Shown here: in pieces, positions 44,679 through 52,546 of the stretch
Layout of the letters: each line of letters starts with the position of its first letter
Position numbering within the stretch: the stretch's first letter is position 1
DNA from: Halohasta litorea
GTDB lineage: Archaea; Halobacteriota; Halobacteria; Halobacteriales; Haloferacaceae
Assembly (NCBI RefSeq): GCF_024494645.1
Contig: NZ_JANHDJ010000011.1
Span: 1-52,546, forward strand
Length of the DNA stretch: 52,546 bases
Direction: 5' to 3'
Translations under genes and position numbers: made by a program
Notes under the pieces: model-generated
Database searches by the model: none
Told to the model about the DNA's origin: nothing
Seen by the model: the letters and a program-made list of their open reading frames with translations, nothing else

Positions 44679-45671
44679 TCAGAAGGGTCGACCACACCGA
44701 GGACACATCGGCATTCCATCCGAGGGGAGCGCGAGCCCACAGCGCGGACAGTCGTCGCCGTCAGGGGTCGTCATCGCCTCGACGATATCGTCGGTTCGGT
44801 TGCGGATGGATTCGGTCTCGCCGATCCCGTCGACCAGTGGTCCGGACTCAGCCGCAAACCGAACCCGTGGTTCGAGGAACGCAGCCGCGGCCTCGCTTTC
44901 GACGGCGTCGACGTCCCAGTCGTCGGGGAGTTGAACGTCAAAACCGGACCGGTTGGCTAGTCCCAGTGCCTCGGCACTGCGGCCGCGAACGTAGGGGTTC
45001 GAGTCGTCAATACGCTCGGAGAGGGCGTCTACGGCCGGTTCGAGCGCGTCAGCGTGCTCACAGGCGACTGCGACCAATGCGGTGGCGAGGTAGTAGCGTA
45101 CGAGTTCGTCCTCACTGTTGAGATGTTCAGCAAGATCAGTGACGTGGTAGCGGAGCCGACCTGGATCACCCAAGCCGACGTACGCCAGCGCCTTTGCGAG
45201 TTTCTCTTTGACCTCCGGTTCGTCGAACCTGAGCCCGATACGGAGATCGGCCAGCGTCTCTGGATCAGTGACGTTCTCAGGTGAGTCGACCGCAACGTAC
45301 CCGAGTGCCTCGGCGCACCGCGCCCGGACGTAATAGAACTCCCCGTCGTCGGCCAATCGCTCGGCGAGCGCGTCGACCACGGGTAGGGTGACCGTGGGCT
45401 CTGACTGGGCCAGCGTAACGAACAGCTTCGCGGTCGTCAGCCTGACTGCGCGGTCATCGTCGGTCAGGAACGTCGCAAGCGGGGCAGCGAGTTCCTTGAA
45501 GACACGTGGTCGCTCTTTGGCTACATCACGACTCGCCCGTAGCACACGCTTCCGAGCCTCAGCATCAGCTGCGCCGAGCTGATTCAGACAGGCCACCGTC
45601 TCCTCGTGGTCTCCATCCGTGAGGAGATCAGTCAGCCGGTCAGGTGTCGACGGCTGGTCGGGTTCACTCAT
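44679..45671 (-). CDS. HEAT-repeat protein with C-terminal zinc ribbon
   Basis: A 330-residue protein from ATG 45671. A 44-codon upstream extension in the same frame is basic and unlikely. Residues about 10-230 are HEAT-like alpha repeats (DRAVRLTTAKLFVTLAQ, YVRARCAEALGYVAV, ELVRYYLATALVAVA, PYVRGRSAEALGLA). The C-terminus has a compact zinc ribbon CPRCGLALPSDGMPMCPRCG. Such proteins are protein-protein scaffolds. Partner unknown. Confidence 0.75.
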   Translation of the reverse strand: MSEPDQPSTPDRLTDLLTDGDHEETVACLNQLGAADAEARKRVLRASRDVAKERPRVFKELAAPLATFLTDDDRAVRLTTAKLFVTLAQSEPTVTLPVVDALAERLADDGEFYYVRARCAEALGYVAVDSPENVTDPETLADLRIGLRFDEPEVKEKLAKALAYVGLGDPGRLRYHVTDLAEHLNSEDELVRYYLATALVAVACEHADALEPAVDALSERIDDSNPYVRGRSAEALGLANRSGFDVQLPDDWDVDAVESEAAAAFLEPRVRFAAESGPLVDGIGETESIRNRTDDIVEAMTTPDGDDCPRCGLALPSDGMPMCPRCGRPF

Positions 45672-45813
45672 TCGGTTGGTGTGACTTGTTTTCACAACCA
45701 GTCGCTTCAATCCGATGGTTCTACGCCAGCTCGTAAATGCTTCTAGTGACGACCGATGAGTGATACAGACGAGATCATAGTCACTTCGGTCCCGATAGGC
45801 CAATCGACACTCG

Positions 45814-47424
45814 ATGTCGGACTTGCAGGACCCGCTTTCAGATCGGGCCCGCCGAATGACTGACGGCTACAGTACGGGGATCGAAGTCACTGAGCAGTTG
45901 AGAGCAGGCAACTCCCTCCCGTCGAGCATCGCAGAAAGTTCGATTCGAACTGAATTACTTGATGATGGGTATCCTGAGTGGCATCCTGCTCCGCATTCGT
46001 TTCTCGGGATGGTACAACTCCTCATCTACCGAGAGATCACGGGTAATAGTTATCGGGAGTTGGCCCGATATCAGGAACTCGCTCAGCCGTTCGGTCTCGA
46101 TCATATCCCTGACGAGTCAGTCCTCTCGCGAACCTGGCGCAAGCGCTTCGACGACGGCGTCCGCGAGTTCGTTCAAATCGCTGCTCACTTCGTTGTCAAA
46201 GAAATCCACGACCGCGATTTCTCGGCTCCCGCTATTCGGCCGAAATCTGAGGTTGTCGACGAAGAATATCGTTCCACCAGGGACGACGAGGCGGCTGGTC
46301 GAGAGTTCACCGATAAGCAAATCTACCGTACGACCCGTCTCGCAAGGGACCACGGTTTCGACGGGTTCAATTCTGGTCGCGCCGCGAACGCCACCTACGA
46401 TGATACGCAGTTCTTTGAGTTGCAGACGTTCATGGGGATGGTCGGCTGTGGGACGCCACAGGGTGCAACCCGATTCCAGTATCGACATGGGCCGGATAGT
46501 GGTCCACACGGCGATACACATCTCAGGGCCGTCAAGCAGTTCGATCCTGACTCTCTAATCGATGGATTCGAGGTGGCAACGGATCGGCTGCTCTCGGTGA
46601 TCGAGTCTGAGGCCTCGTTCCGTCGACCAGTCACGGCTGCAATCGACATAACGACTGTACCATACTATGGCGATGTCGACGGGATGGAGATGGTCAGCGG
46701 GCTCAATCAAGAAGACCGAGCATTCAAATTCGCTACGCTGTCGATTGTCGGACTAAATATCCCGCTCGTCCTGGCTATCGATCCCGTCCGAGAGAGTTCA
46801 GCGTGGGATGAGAACCCTCCTAACCAGATCCATCGTGTCGTCCGTCGGTTGATTCGACGAGCCAAACAGCACGTCCCTATCGAGACTGTGCTGTGCGACC
46901 GCGAATTTGATTCAAAGAGAGTGTTCCAGACGTTGTCAAATCTCGGAGTGAATTACCTCATCCCGAAGCGAATCAACAGCACCGAGCAGGAAGTGATCGA
47001 GACGATGGAGGCTGACGGACAGGCTGTCGCGGTGGAATCTGCGTCTGTTCATGTTGAGGCAGGAAACCATTCGATGCAGTTCCTGTACGTGCCGTCAACC
47101 AAAGGTGATGGGACAACCGTCTTCGCAACGAACCTTCGAGTTGGGCCCGACGAAGCCGAGACGTTCTGTCGGCGCTACAGCCGCCGCTGGCAGATCGAAA
47201 ACGAGTACAAGAGTATCAAGGACGACTTCCTAGCAAAGACCTCCTCGAAGGACTACCGTGTACGGCTGTTCTACTTCGTTTTCGCCGTGCTGTTGTACAA
47301 TATCTGGCGGCTCACCGATTTCCTGCTGAAAGCCGGTGTCGACGGTGAGATGGATTATTCACCCGTTCTGACGGCTGGAGAGTGCGTAGAGTTGGTCTGT
47401 GGAGAACTGATACCGCCTGATTAA
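45814..47424 (+). CDS. IS4-type transposase (536 aa), complete gene
   Basis: A full-length DDE transposase. It has an N-terminal region with YPEWHPAPHSFLGMVQLLIYREITGNSYREL and a first Asp in AAIDITTVPYYGD. The second Asp is in VLCDREFDS, and the signature YSRRWQIENEYKSIK carries the catalytic Glu. Homologous to the truncated copy at 16215-16943 and, more distantly, to the 23651-25327 transposase. A stem-loop and right-end motif (47456-47468) follow. No left terminal repeat identified. Confidence 0.87.
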   Translation: MSDLQDPLSDRARRMTDGYSTGIEVTEQLRAGNSLPSSIAESSIRTELLDDGYPEWHPAPHSFLGMVQLLIYREITGNSYRELARYQELAQPFGLDHIPDESVLSRTWRKRFDDGVREFVQIAAHFVVKEIHDRDFSAPAIRPKSEVVDEEYRSTRDDEAAGREFTDKQIYRTTRLARDHGFDGFNSGRAANATYDDTQFFELQTFMGMVGCGTPQGATRFQYRHGPDSGPHGDTHLRAVKQFDPDSLIDGFEVATDRLLSVIESEASFRRPVTAAIDITTVPYYGDVDGMEMVSGLNQEDRAFKFATLSIVGLNIPLVLAIDPVRESSAWDENPPNQIHRVVRRLIRRAKQHVPIETVLCDREFDSKRVFQTLSNLGVNYLIPKRINSTEQEVIETMEADGQAVAVESASVHVEAGNHSMQFLYVPSTKGDGTTVFATNLRVGPDEAETFCRRYSRRWQIENEYKSIKDDFLAKTSSKDYRVRLFYFVFAVLLYNIWRLTDFLLKAGVDGEMDYSPVLTAGECVELVCGELIPPD

Positions 47425-47455
47425 ACGGGTATCCCACCTAGGGTTTGCGTATCGT

Positions 47456-47468
47456 AAGTGGCAACACT
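47456..47468 (+). repeat. IS4-type right-end motif, copy 3
   Basis: AAGTGGCAACACT, 32 bases after the transposase stop. Compare 16976-16988 and 25361-25373. Confidence 0.5.
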
Positions 47469-47697
47469 CCCATTTGAGACCAAATATCGATTGATTTCTG
47501 GAACATATCACATAGGGACCCGCAAAATTTTGTCTGTCGGTTACTCGGTTAGCTTTGATAGCTGAAAAATAACGGGAACAGGCCCAGTTCTACACTATCC
47601 TCCGAAACTGTGGGCACCGACACTTCCCTCATTCAATATATCAGCATATGATTTATACAATTTCCCCAGATATCAGCCCATCCAGTTACTTAGCGTG

Positions 47698-47714
47698 TTG
47701 TCTCAATCAGACAA
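47698..47714. promoter_or_regulatory. Inverted repeat upstream of the tyrosine recombinase
   Basis: Six-base arms TTGTCT and AGACAA with a five-base spacer, about 50 bases before the leader frame. Candidate operator or recombinase arm site. Confidence 0.35.
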
Positions 47715-47766
47715 GTAGCTAACCAGAACTATTAGATAATAGTAAGATAAACGCTACCTCACGAAA

Positions 47767-47814
47767 ATGGTCGATATCAAATCACCCCGAAACACAGCGA
47801 GGGCCTTCCCGTGA
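47767..47814 (+). CDS. 15-aa leader frame overlapping the recombinase start
   Basis: ATG plus 14 codons (MVDIKSPRNTARAFP) ending TGA, which overlaps the recombinase GTG as GTGA. The ATG is about 20-25 bases after a TATA-like element, so a leaderless transcript would start here and the recombinase would be reached by coupled re-initiation. No homologue recognisable at this length. Confidence 0.3.
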   Translation: MVDIKSPRNTARAFP

Positions 47815-49055
47815 GCGAATCTCAGTATCAGTGGACACGCAAGTCACTCAGTGAGTTGGTCGACTTCTACTACACCGAGATCCGACCGACGATGCAAGAA
47901 GACGATTATGACCCACAACACGGTCGACCGAGCTACGAGTGGCTGGCTGCCAACGGCTTCTCCGGACTGTCTTACACGCTTCGAGAGCACCATGATCTCA
48001 CAATCAAGGAGTTCTTCGTCGACGAGGTCGGTCTCGACAACAATACTCCCCAAGGAGACGACGAGGAACCCGGCTACGAGTGGGCGATCCGTAGTGACGA
48101 GACCATCGAAGCAATCCAGACGTATCTCTCAACACAACGCAACCGTGGCGAGCTCGCACCGTCGACAGTCGAGAGTCGACGCTCCCGGCTAGCAGAGTAT
48201 GCTCGGATCTACGAGCGGCTGCATGGCCCACACAGTCTCACCCGGAATCTCACCGACATCGACGAGCGGGCAGCCGAGAACGACCGCTGTATGGAAGTCT
48301 TCGACGTCCTCAAAGACCGCCTGTCGACCGATCAGTCGCGGCTCAAGTACCTCGGCGATGTCCAGCAGTTCTACGACCACCAGGTGCGGTTCGAGGGCGC
48401 GAAGTACAACCCGCTCGACGGGGCCAACGATCAGTTCCGCTGGGAGATCGACACCCCTGACAACAAGACTGTCGACGCCGAAGGAATGCGGGCGATCTAC
48501 GAGACTGCCGACACCATTGAATCTCAACACCTCGTGTTGGCTCTCGGTGCCTGGGGGCTCCGACCCAACGAGGTTGCCTCGCTCTCTCTTGACCAATTCG
48601 TGCTCACCGATGACGAGGACAACCGAATCGTCTTCGAGCAGCGCAAGAACGGTCCTGGAGAGGTCGCACTGTTGTTCGGCGTCGACGTGCTGAATCAACG
48701 GATCGTCGATCTCGATGGCCCGAATTGGGATGGCTATCTCTTTCCATCGAGTCGTTCGTCTTCCGGACATATCGCACCGCAAACGGTCAACCAACGGTTC
48801 AAACGGCTTGGAGAAGCTGCAGGAGTCACTGTCGAGGCGAAGACGCCGACCGCCAAGATGGGTCGACGATTCTGGTACACCACCTATAACGAGGCAGTCA
48901 AGCAGATGATGGAGGGCCTGGAAGGCATTGCCGCCGATCAAGGCTCGGCGAGTACAGAGATCGTCTCGCAAAACTACCTCTCGGAGGCCGAAAAGCGACG
49001 CTACCGACGGGAATCCATGCGTGATGAACTGAGTGCAGTATTCGGTCAAATCTGA
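47811..49055 (+). CDS. Tyrosine recombinase / phage-type integrase
   Basis: A 414-residue site-specific recombinase. An N-terminal SAM-like core-binding domain spans about 95-205 and the catalytic domain 215-405. The box I Arg is Arg251 in GAWGLRPNEVASL. The box II segment is KMGRRFWYTTY, where the usual HxxR reads Lys349-x2-Arg352, so the His is replaced by Lys. The nucleophile candidate is Tyr389 in VSQNYLSEAEK. The 90-residue extension before the core-binding domain is typical of haloarchaeal integrases. GTG start at 47811. Confidence 0.82.
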   Translation: MSESQYQWTRKSLSELVDFYYTEIRPTMQEDDYDPQHGRPSYEWLAANGFSGLSYTLREHHDLTIKEFFVDEVGLDNNTPQGDDEEPGYEWAIRSDETIEAIQTYLSTQRNRGELAPSTVESRRSRLAEYARIYERLHGPHSLTRNLTDIDERAAENDRCMEVFDVLKDRLSTDQSRLKYLGDVQQFYDHQVRFEGAKYNPLDGANDQFRWEIDTPDNKTVDAEGMRAIYETADTIESQHLVLALGAWGLRPNEVASLSLDQFVLTDDEDNRIVFEQRKNGPGEVALLFGVDVLNQRIVDLDGPNWDGYLFPSSRSSSGHIAPQTVNQRFKRLGEAAGVTVEAKTPTAKMGRRFWYTTYNEAVKQMMEGLEGIAADQGSASTEIVSQNYLSEAEKRRYRRESMRDELSAVFGQI

Positions 49056-49149
49056 TCCATTCGCTGAGTGAAGACACACCAGATTACAAGTGAAAGAACT
49101 GCGGACAGAGTGGTGTCTTAGTTACGAGCTAATCTCTCAGAGATTTTAA

Positions 49150-50634
49150 TTAGCTGAAATCACCAATACTGCGTTGGTCATCATCTGATTCGAATTCACC
49201 GTCATTTTGGTCCTCTGAATTACCCGTAATAGAGAACTTGAGAGCAGGATGGTTTAGCATCCGGCGGAGCTGGTCCGGCTGCATATCGCTACCAAACGAA
49301 TATTCACACAGATTACACGTATACTTGTAGTCGAATTTTGTTCCCGCTTGCCGAAGCTCAGTTGCTTCAAATTCTTCGGTAGCTGTACAGTATGGGCAAC
49401 GCAGTGGAAACGTTTGATGAAGCTTTTTGAGTTCAGACTCGTTCACGAGTCCTCCTTCGTATCCGCAATCCTCACACTCATATCTCGGCATTCGAATCCC
49501 CCATACATCAGTTGAGCTACGCCTTTCCATATCGCCATCGCAGGAGCGACAACGGAACGGCTGGAAGGTGTCAATCAACTGCATCACGTAGTCTGCACCA
49601 AATCGCTCAACGCCAGCCCGAAGGAAGTCCGGCTTGCTCGGTGATTCCGATCGAGCCGACTGATTAGACAGTAGCGTCTGGACCTCCTGAAATAGTGATT
49701 TGTCGACAACCTCGAGGCTAGAATCGGTTGCCATGACCTCACCTGCATACTCACGTCGACCGAGTACTAATTGGCTTGTGAGGATGGTTTTGACCTGTGG
49801 ATAGCTGATCGTCTCCAGACCCGCCTGCTCAAGTTTACTATTTATTTGTCGTTTGGTCTCGCTTCTGTTTCCGGTCTCAAGATATATATGAAAGATGTCC
49901 TGAATGAAACCAGCATACTCTTCGTCTAATTTCAGCTTGTTTTCAGTATCAGTGTAGTAGCCGACCGGCGGTTCACCACCGAACGGCCATTCGCCATTTT
50001 CTAAGGCTCGTCTTACACCGTCGACCCGCCCTTTTTTGAGCCGATTTAGCCACCGGTTGGCGAAGACAGCCTCACGGGCGAGAATCTCGAAGTCGTAGTG
50101 CTCATCCCAATCGATAAATCCGTAGGAGTCACAGTAGAGTGTGATTCCAGATTGTTGTAGATCGTGCAGATATCGAAGGGTATCCCAAGGATCTGCCCGA
50201 CTCAAGCGGTCGACCTCGTAGACAGCAAGGATGTCGTACTCATCATTCCTGGCCATCTCTAAGGCAGTATTGAGTTGACTGCGCTCTATTTCAGCTGCAG
50301 ATTCTTCGGCTTCCAAGATCTCAATGACAGTACCGTCAATCTTCTCAACAACTTTCTTCAGTGCCTCCAACTGTGTACTCTTGCTGGAGTTGTCTGATTG
50401 AGATTTTGAGCTCACACGAACCAGTATCAGTACGCGATTACCGTCTACCTCTTCTGCAGACAGTAGCCCGACAGGAATCATCCCAATGCCACTGGTAAAA
50501 AGGATGTAAATTAGGGAGCTACAGTCAATACCAGTGTACGCGCACGTGATATATACACCACTAAAAAGGGTGATCAGTAATCCAGCTATATTATAAATAT
50601 CAGGTACGCAGCGGCGGGAAGAGTTTTCATCCAA
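49150..50634 (-). CDS. Large serine recombinase with zinc ribbons and hydrophobic N-terminus
   Basis: A 494-residue serine site-specific recombinase. The resolvase domain begins near residue 68 (LILVRVSSKSQ, nucleophile Ser75) and includes DRLSRADPWDTLR. A recombinase domain (about 215-330) and two C-terminal zinc ribbons follow (CRSCDGDM...CEDCGYEGG and CPYCTA...CNLCEYS). Residues 13-58 form two hydrophobic segments that look membrane-spanning. Translation from Met52 (50481) would remove them. It shares the region with a tyrosine recombinase, which suggests nested or adjoining mobile elements. Confidence 0.83.
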   Translation of the reverse strand: MDENSSRRCVPDIYNIAGLLITLFSGVYITCAYTGIDCSSLIYILFTSGIGMIPVGLLSAEEVDGNRVLILVRVSSKSQSDNSSKSTQLEALKKVVEKIDGTVIEILEAEESAAEIERSQLNTALEMARNDEYDILAVYEVDRLSRADPWDTLRYLHDLQQSGITLYCDSYGFIDWDEHYDFEILAREAVFANRWLNRLKKGRVDGVRRALENGEWPFGGEPPVGYYTDTENKLKLDEEYAGFIQDIFHIYLETGNRSETKRQINSKLEQAGLETISYPQVKTILTSQLVLGRREYAGEVMATDSSLEVVDKSLFQEVQTLLSNQSARSESPSKPDFLRAGVERFGADYVMQLIDTFQPFRCRSCDGDMERRSSTDVWGIRMPRYECEDCGYEGGLVNESELKKLHQTFPLRCPYCTATEEFEATELRQAGTKFDYKYTCNLCEYSFGSDMQPDQLRRMLNHPALKFSITGNSEDQNDGEFESDDDQRSIGDFS

Positions 50635-51257
50635 TTACGGGAACAGTCGGCAGTGGCCACAGGCGGAAGACATACCAATCGGGGCCTATTCTTGTCGTGT
50701 ATAAATCTGATTTTGTCTAGACCAATCTACATCGATTTCGTGGGCGGAATAGTGTTGTCAGATGCTATCAGCGGCAGCCTCTTCGCCGCTGAGAAGACCG
50801 CAAGGCCGACAGTCGATTTGGCTGGCAATGAGGGAGGCTGGCAATTCCTTTACAGTGTACCTGAGATTATCAGAGCCCTCGGAGTCTGAGAGTCGGTCCG
50901 TATCGATTTCGGCGTTGGTTGGGAGCCGCTGCAGTTGTTATATCCATTAGAATTGACTTTCACGGTCCAACATATCGACTGCGGGCGAGTAGCGCTGATA
51001 CCAGCCACTAACCTCTAAAATAAAGAAATATGATATTTTAGAACCACCACTTTAGAAGTAATCGGCCGGCTGCTACAGGTCAGTCTGGCCACCTGATACT
51101 CACACACCAAGACAGGGGTGACTGTCACACCCCCAGTTTGGGGGCTTCGTAGGGGGGTTATCCAACACATAATAGTCGATCAGGGGGTGCGTACAGAATT
51201 TACGTACTATTTCTACGCACCCCTAGATTCAATTTTACGTAGCGTTTTACACAATAC
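50635..51257. other. Regulatory region upstream of the 51.26 kb gene
   Basis: No gene accepted between the serine recombinase start and the HTH gene. Contains an AT-rich segment (51010-51055), a G/C-run palindromic stretch GGGTGACTGTCACACCC near 51116-51133, and the 40-bp interrupted palindrome at 51184-51223. Confidence 0.5.
51184..51223. promoter_or_regulatory. 40-bp symmetric site (GGGGTGCGTA / TACGCACCCC with central TACGTA)
   Basis: Ten-base perfect inverted arms (51184-51193 and 51214-51223) are centred exactly on a palindromic TACGTA (51201-51206). A further TTTACGTAGCG lies at 51234-51244, just before the ATG at 51258. Likely the operator of the downstream DNA-binding protein, or a recombination or replication site. 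Confidence 0.55.
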
Positions 51258-51680
51258 ATGACTGGAGATATTGACCTATCAAAGTATCCTGATGATACCG
51301 ATAAGGTAATCGTTGCGATAGATAAGAAAACTGTTCAAAGTTATGAATACGGTTTCACGACATTGAAAAAAATAGCCGAAATAACTGGCCTGACTAAAAT
51401 GCAGGCGAGATACAGAGTCGAACAACTAGATGAAAACGGCCATGTGAGACGCGAGAAAGCGTTTGATCGAGAGCGGGCATTAGTCCGGATTTGGTTGACT
51501 CCTGAAGCGGAAAAGTACGCACGAAAGCTATTGGATTATGAAGAGATCGTTGGTCGTTTTCCCGACGACCCGACCCAAGACGATTTTATCGAGGTCCTCG
51601 ATCATGTCCGAGAACTTGAATCTAGAATCGATGAAATGGAGAGTGAGATCGAGGAAATCAAAGAAATAATGCGGTTTTGA
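51258..51680 (+). CDS. Helix-turn-helix protein with C-terminal coiled coil
   Basis: A 140-residue protein. A winged-helix-like domain (about 30-85: TTLKKIAEITGLTKMQARYRVEQLDENGHV, then the wing RVRREKAFD-like) is followed by a C-terminal coiled coil (about 110-138, ELESRIDEMESEIEEIKEIM). Typical of plasmid or virus regulators. Autoregulation through the symmetric site immediately upstream is inferred. TATA-like sequences lie among the TACGTA repeats. Confidence 0.72.
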   Translation: MTGDIDLSKYPDDTDKVIVAIDKKTVQSYEYGFTTLKKIAEITGLTKMQARYRVEQLDENGHVRREKAFDRERALVRIWLTPEAEKYARKLLDYEEIVGRFPDDPTQDDFIEVLDHVRELESRIDEMESEIEEIKEIMRF

Positions 51681-52153
51681 CGGGCTCTGCGCGACCGATA
51701 TCGGACTCCCTTCTCCGCGCCGTGGTCGTGCTCGCGTACTGCGCCTCGATGTTGATGAGTCAACAGATGTCGACTTCGCTGCTATTGCCACTCGCCTCCC
51801 GTACTCGTTGAGTTGATTGACCACTCTCGCATTGACCCCCGCTGACTACTTCTGACGTCCATCTAAAATCTGGGAGGTGACGACAAATACGCTCTCACTG
51901 GCGGCGCTCTCTCCCGCGCGTTGCTCTCTACAGCGTCATTTTCTTGTCGACAAGTCCAGACAATGTGGCACACAAGTTACGTATTTTGACATTCTCGGAT
52001 CGTCAAAGCTGCAATATTCGGCAGTTTCAATCAATCACGTTTCTCGTATTAACGGTTTGTTGCACAAATCGTCAGTGAGTGAGCTGGCTACCTCACTGTC
52101 GATAGAGGTATCCTCAATTTATTTGATGAAAGAACTCAATTTGTTCAACAACA
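51681..52153. other. Intergenic region
   Basis: I see no supported gene in this 470-base stretch. Short frames on both strands lack coding character. The final 80 bases are AT-rich and presumably carry the promoter of the next gene. Confidence 0.35.
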
Positions 52154-52441
52154 ATGGATACAGATGTTCTCATCGAGATTCTAACCCGCCGAAAGATACC
52201 GAGAGGACAGATCACCCTTCTCAAAGAACTCTACGAGCGCGATGACGAGTTTGTTTCCAGTAGCGAACTCATAAGTCGAATACGCTGGGGTGATGAGGAA
52301 CGCTTCCCAGGAGTATTGAGGGCCTTTGGAAGACGCATTAATGCTACAGAGAGAATTACTGGGAAACCGGGTATAGAAGCGTTCTTAGAACGGAAAAGAA
52401 TAGACGGTGATCTCCACTATCAGTCGATCACATCGGGTTAG
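52154..52441 (+). CDS. Small basic/acidic protein of the integrated element
   Basis: A 95-residue protein with a predicted helical DNA-binding-like N-terminal half (LTRRKIPRGQITLLKELYERDDEFVSSSELISRIRWG), reminiscent of a winged helix, and a basic C-terminus. No family recognised. Its neighbours suggest a role in the mobile element. Confidence 0.55.
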   Translation: MDTDVLIEILTRRKIPRGQITLLKELYERDDEFVSSSELISRIRWGDEERFPGVLRAFGRRINATERITGKPGIEAFLERKRIDGDLHYQSITSG

Positions 52442-52465
52442 AGGAAGTGTCTGCTTGGACGTAGT

Positions 52466-52546
52466 GTGAAACCAAACCAAGCAGACAATCAGATCGAAGA
52501 AGAGCACCTGCTTAATTTTGTCGTCAACACTCTCAACGAGGAGCTT
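52466..52546 (+). CDS. 5' end of a gene running off the window
   Basis: From GTG 52466 the frame is open for 27 codons to the edge and reads as an acidic, helix-rich N-terminus (QIEEEHLLNFVVNTLNEEL). It lies 25 bases after the previous stop. Start codon and identity uncertain. Confidence 0.35.
   Translation, partial: MKPNQADNQIEEEHLLNFVVNTLNEEL

Larger units (their letters stand above)
47425..47810. other. IS 3' flank and leader of the tyrosine recombinase
   Basis: AT-rich. Holds the IS right-end motif, a CTATCCTCCGAAACTG repeat (about 47599-47614), a perfect inverted repeat TTGTCT-caatc-AGACAA (47698-47714), a TATA-like AAGATAAAC near 47742-47750, and a 15-codon leader frame (47767-47814). 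Confidence 0.5.

Noticed and set aside
1-52546. CRISPR arrays, rRNA or tRNA genes
   Set aside because: I found no regularly spaced direct repeats and no tRNA-like T-loop/acceptor pairing on reading the sequence. A covariance search was not possible.

Overview
The window comes from an extreme halophilic archaeon (class Halobacteria). The evidence is the acidic predicted proteome, an archaeal TFIIB, a Mn/Fe superoxide dismutase and Dps/DpsA ferritin of haloarchaeal type, type 2 isopentenyl-diphosphate isomerase, many twin-arginine lipoproteins, leaderless promoters (TATA-like element about 25-30 bases before the start codon), and haloarchaea-restricted small families (DUF5786, DUF7521, DUF7260, DUF7551). 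No rRNA, tRNA or CRISPR array was seen.

Layout. 0-9 kb is a decaying, insertion-prone stretch: an MFS transporter, a DapA-like aldolase cut by an amber codon with a ruined tandem paralogue, an AT-rich gap, a LysJ/ArgD-type aminotransferase, a DUF5786 mini-gene, an ornithine cyclodeaminase-family gene, a broken TnpB and an HTH regulator. 9-19 kb carries TFIIB, two paralogous amidases, SOD, glutamate dehydrogenase with a small membrane partner, a DUF1152 gene and a truncated IS4-type transposase. 19-23.6 kb carries Idi2, a thiol-redox/copper operon (two Cys-containing membrane proteins, Sco, TlpA, CcdA) and a winged-helix/DUF7521 pair. A complete IS4-type transposase gene sits at 23.65-25.33 kb.

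25.7-44.2 kb is an iron island. DpsA is read rightwards. A DtxR-family repressor, a DUF7260/DUF7551 pair and a 14.5-kb, tightly coupled leftward block follow. The block encodes eight Tat-exported lipoprotein solute-binding proteins of the FecB/FhuD class, a single FecCD permease, a single FecE ATPase, an exporter-fold ABC half-transporter and a TrxR-like flavoprotein. Two promoters drive it, each with a pair of TTAGG-N4-CCTAA palindromes (the haloarchaeal Idr/DtxR type) placed 36 bp apart around a TATA-like element. A third such box at 26.02 kb fronts two previously unremarked mini-ORFs. My reading is a combinatorial iron-chelate uptake system: many receptors share one translocation channel, backed by a reductase and a second ABC protein, and repressed when iron is replete. 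The substrate is inferred.

44.3-52.5 kb holds a small membrane protein, a HEAT-repeat/zinc-ribbon protein and a second complete IS4-type transposase gene. After these comes AT-richer DNA with a tyrosine recombinase, a serine recombinase and two small DNA-binding-like genes, which looks like part of an integrated element running off the right edge.
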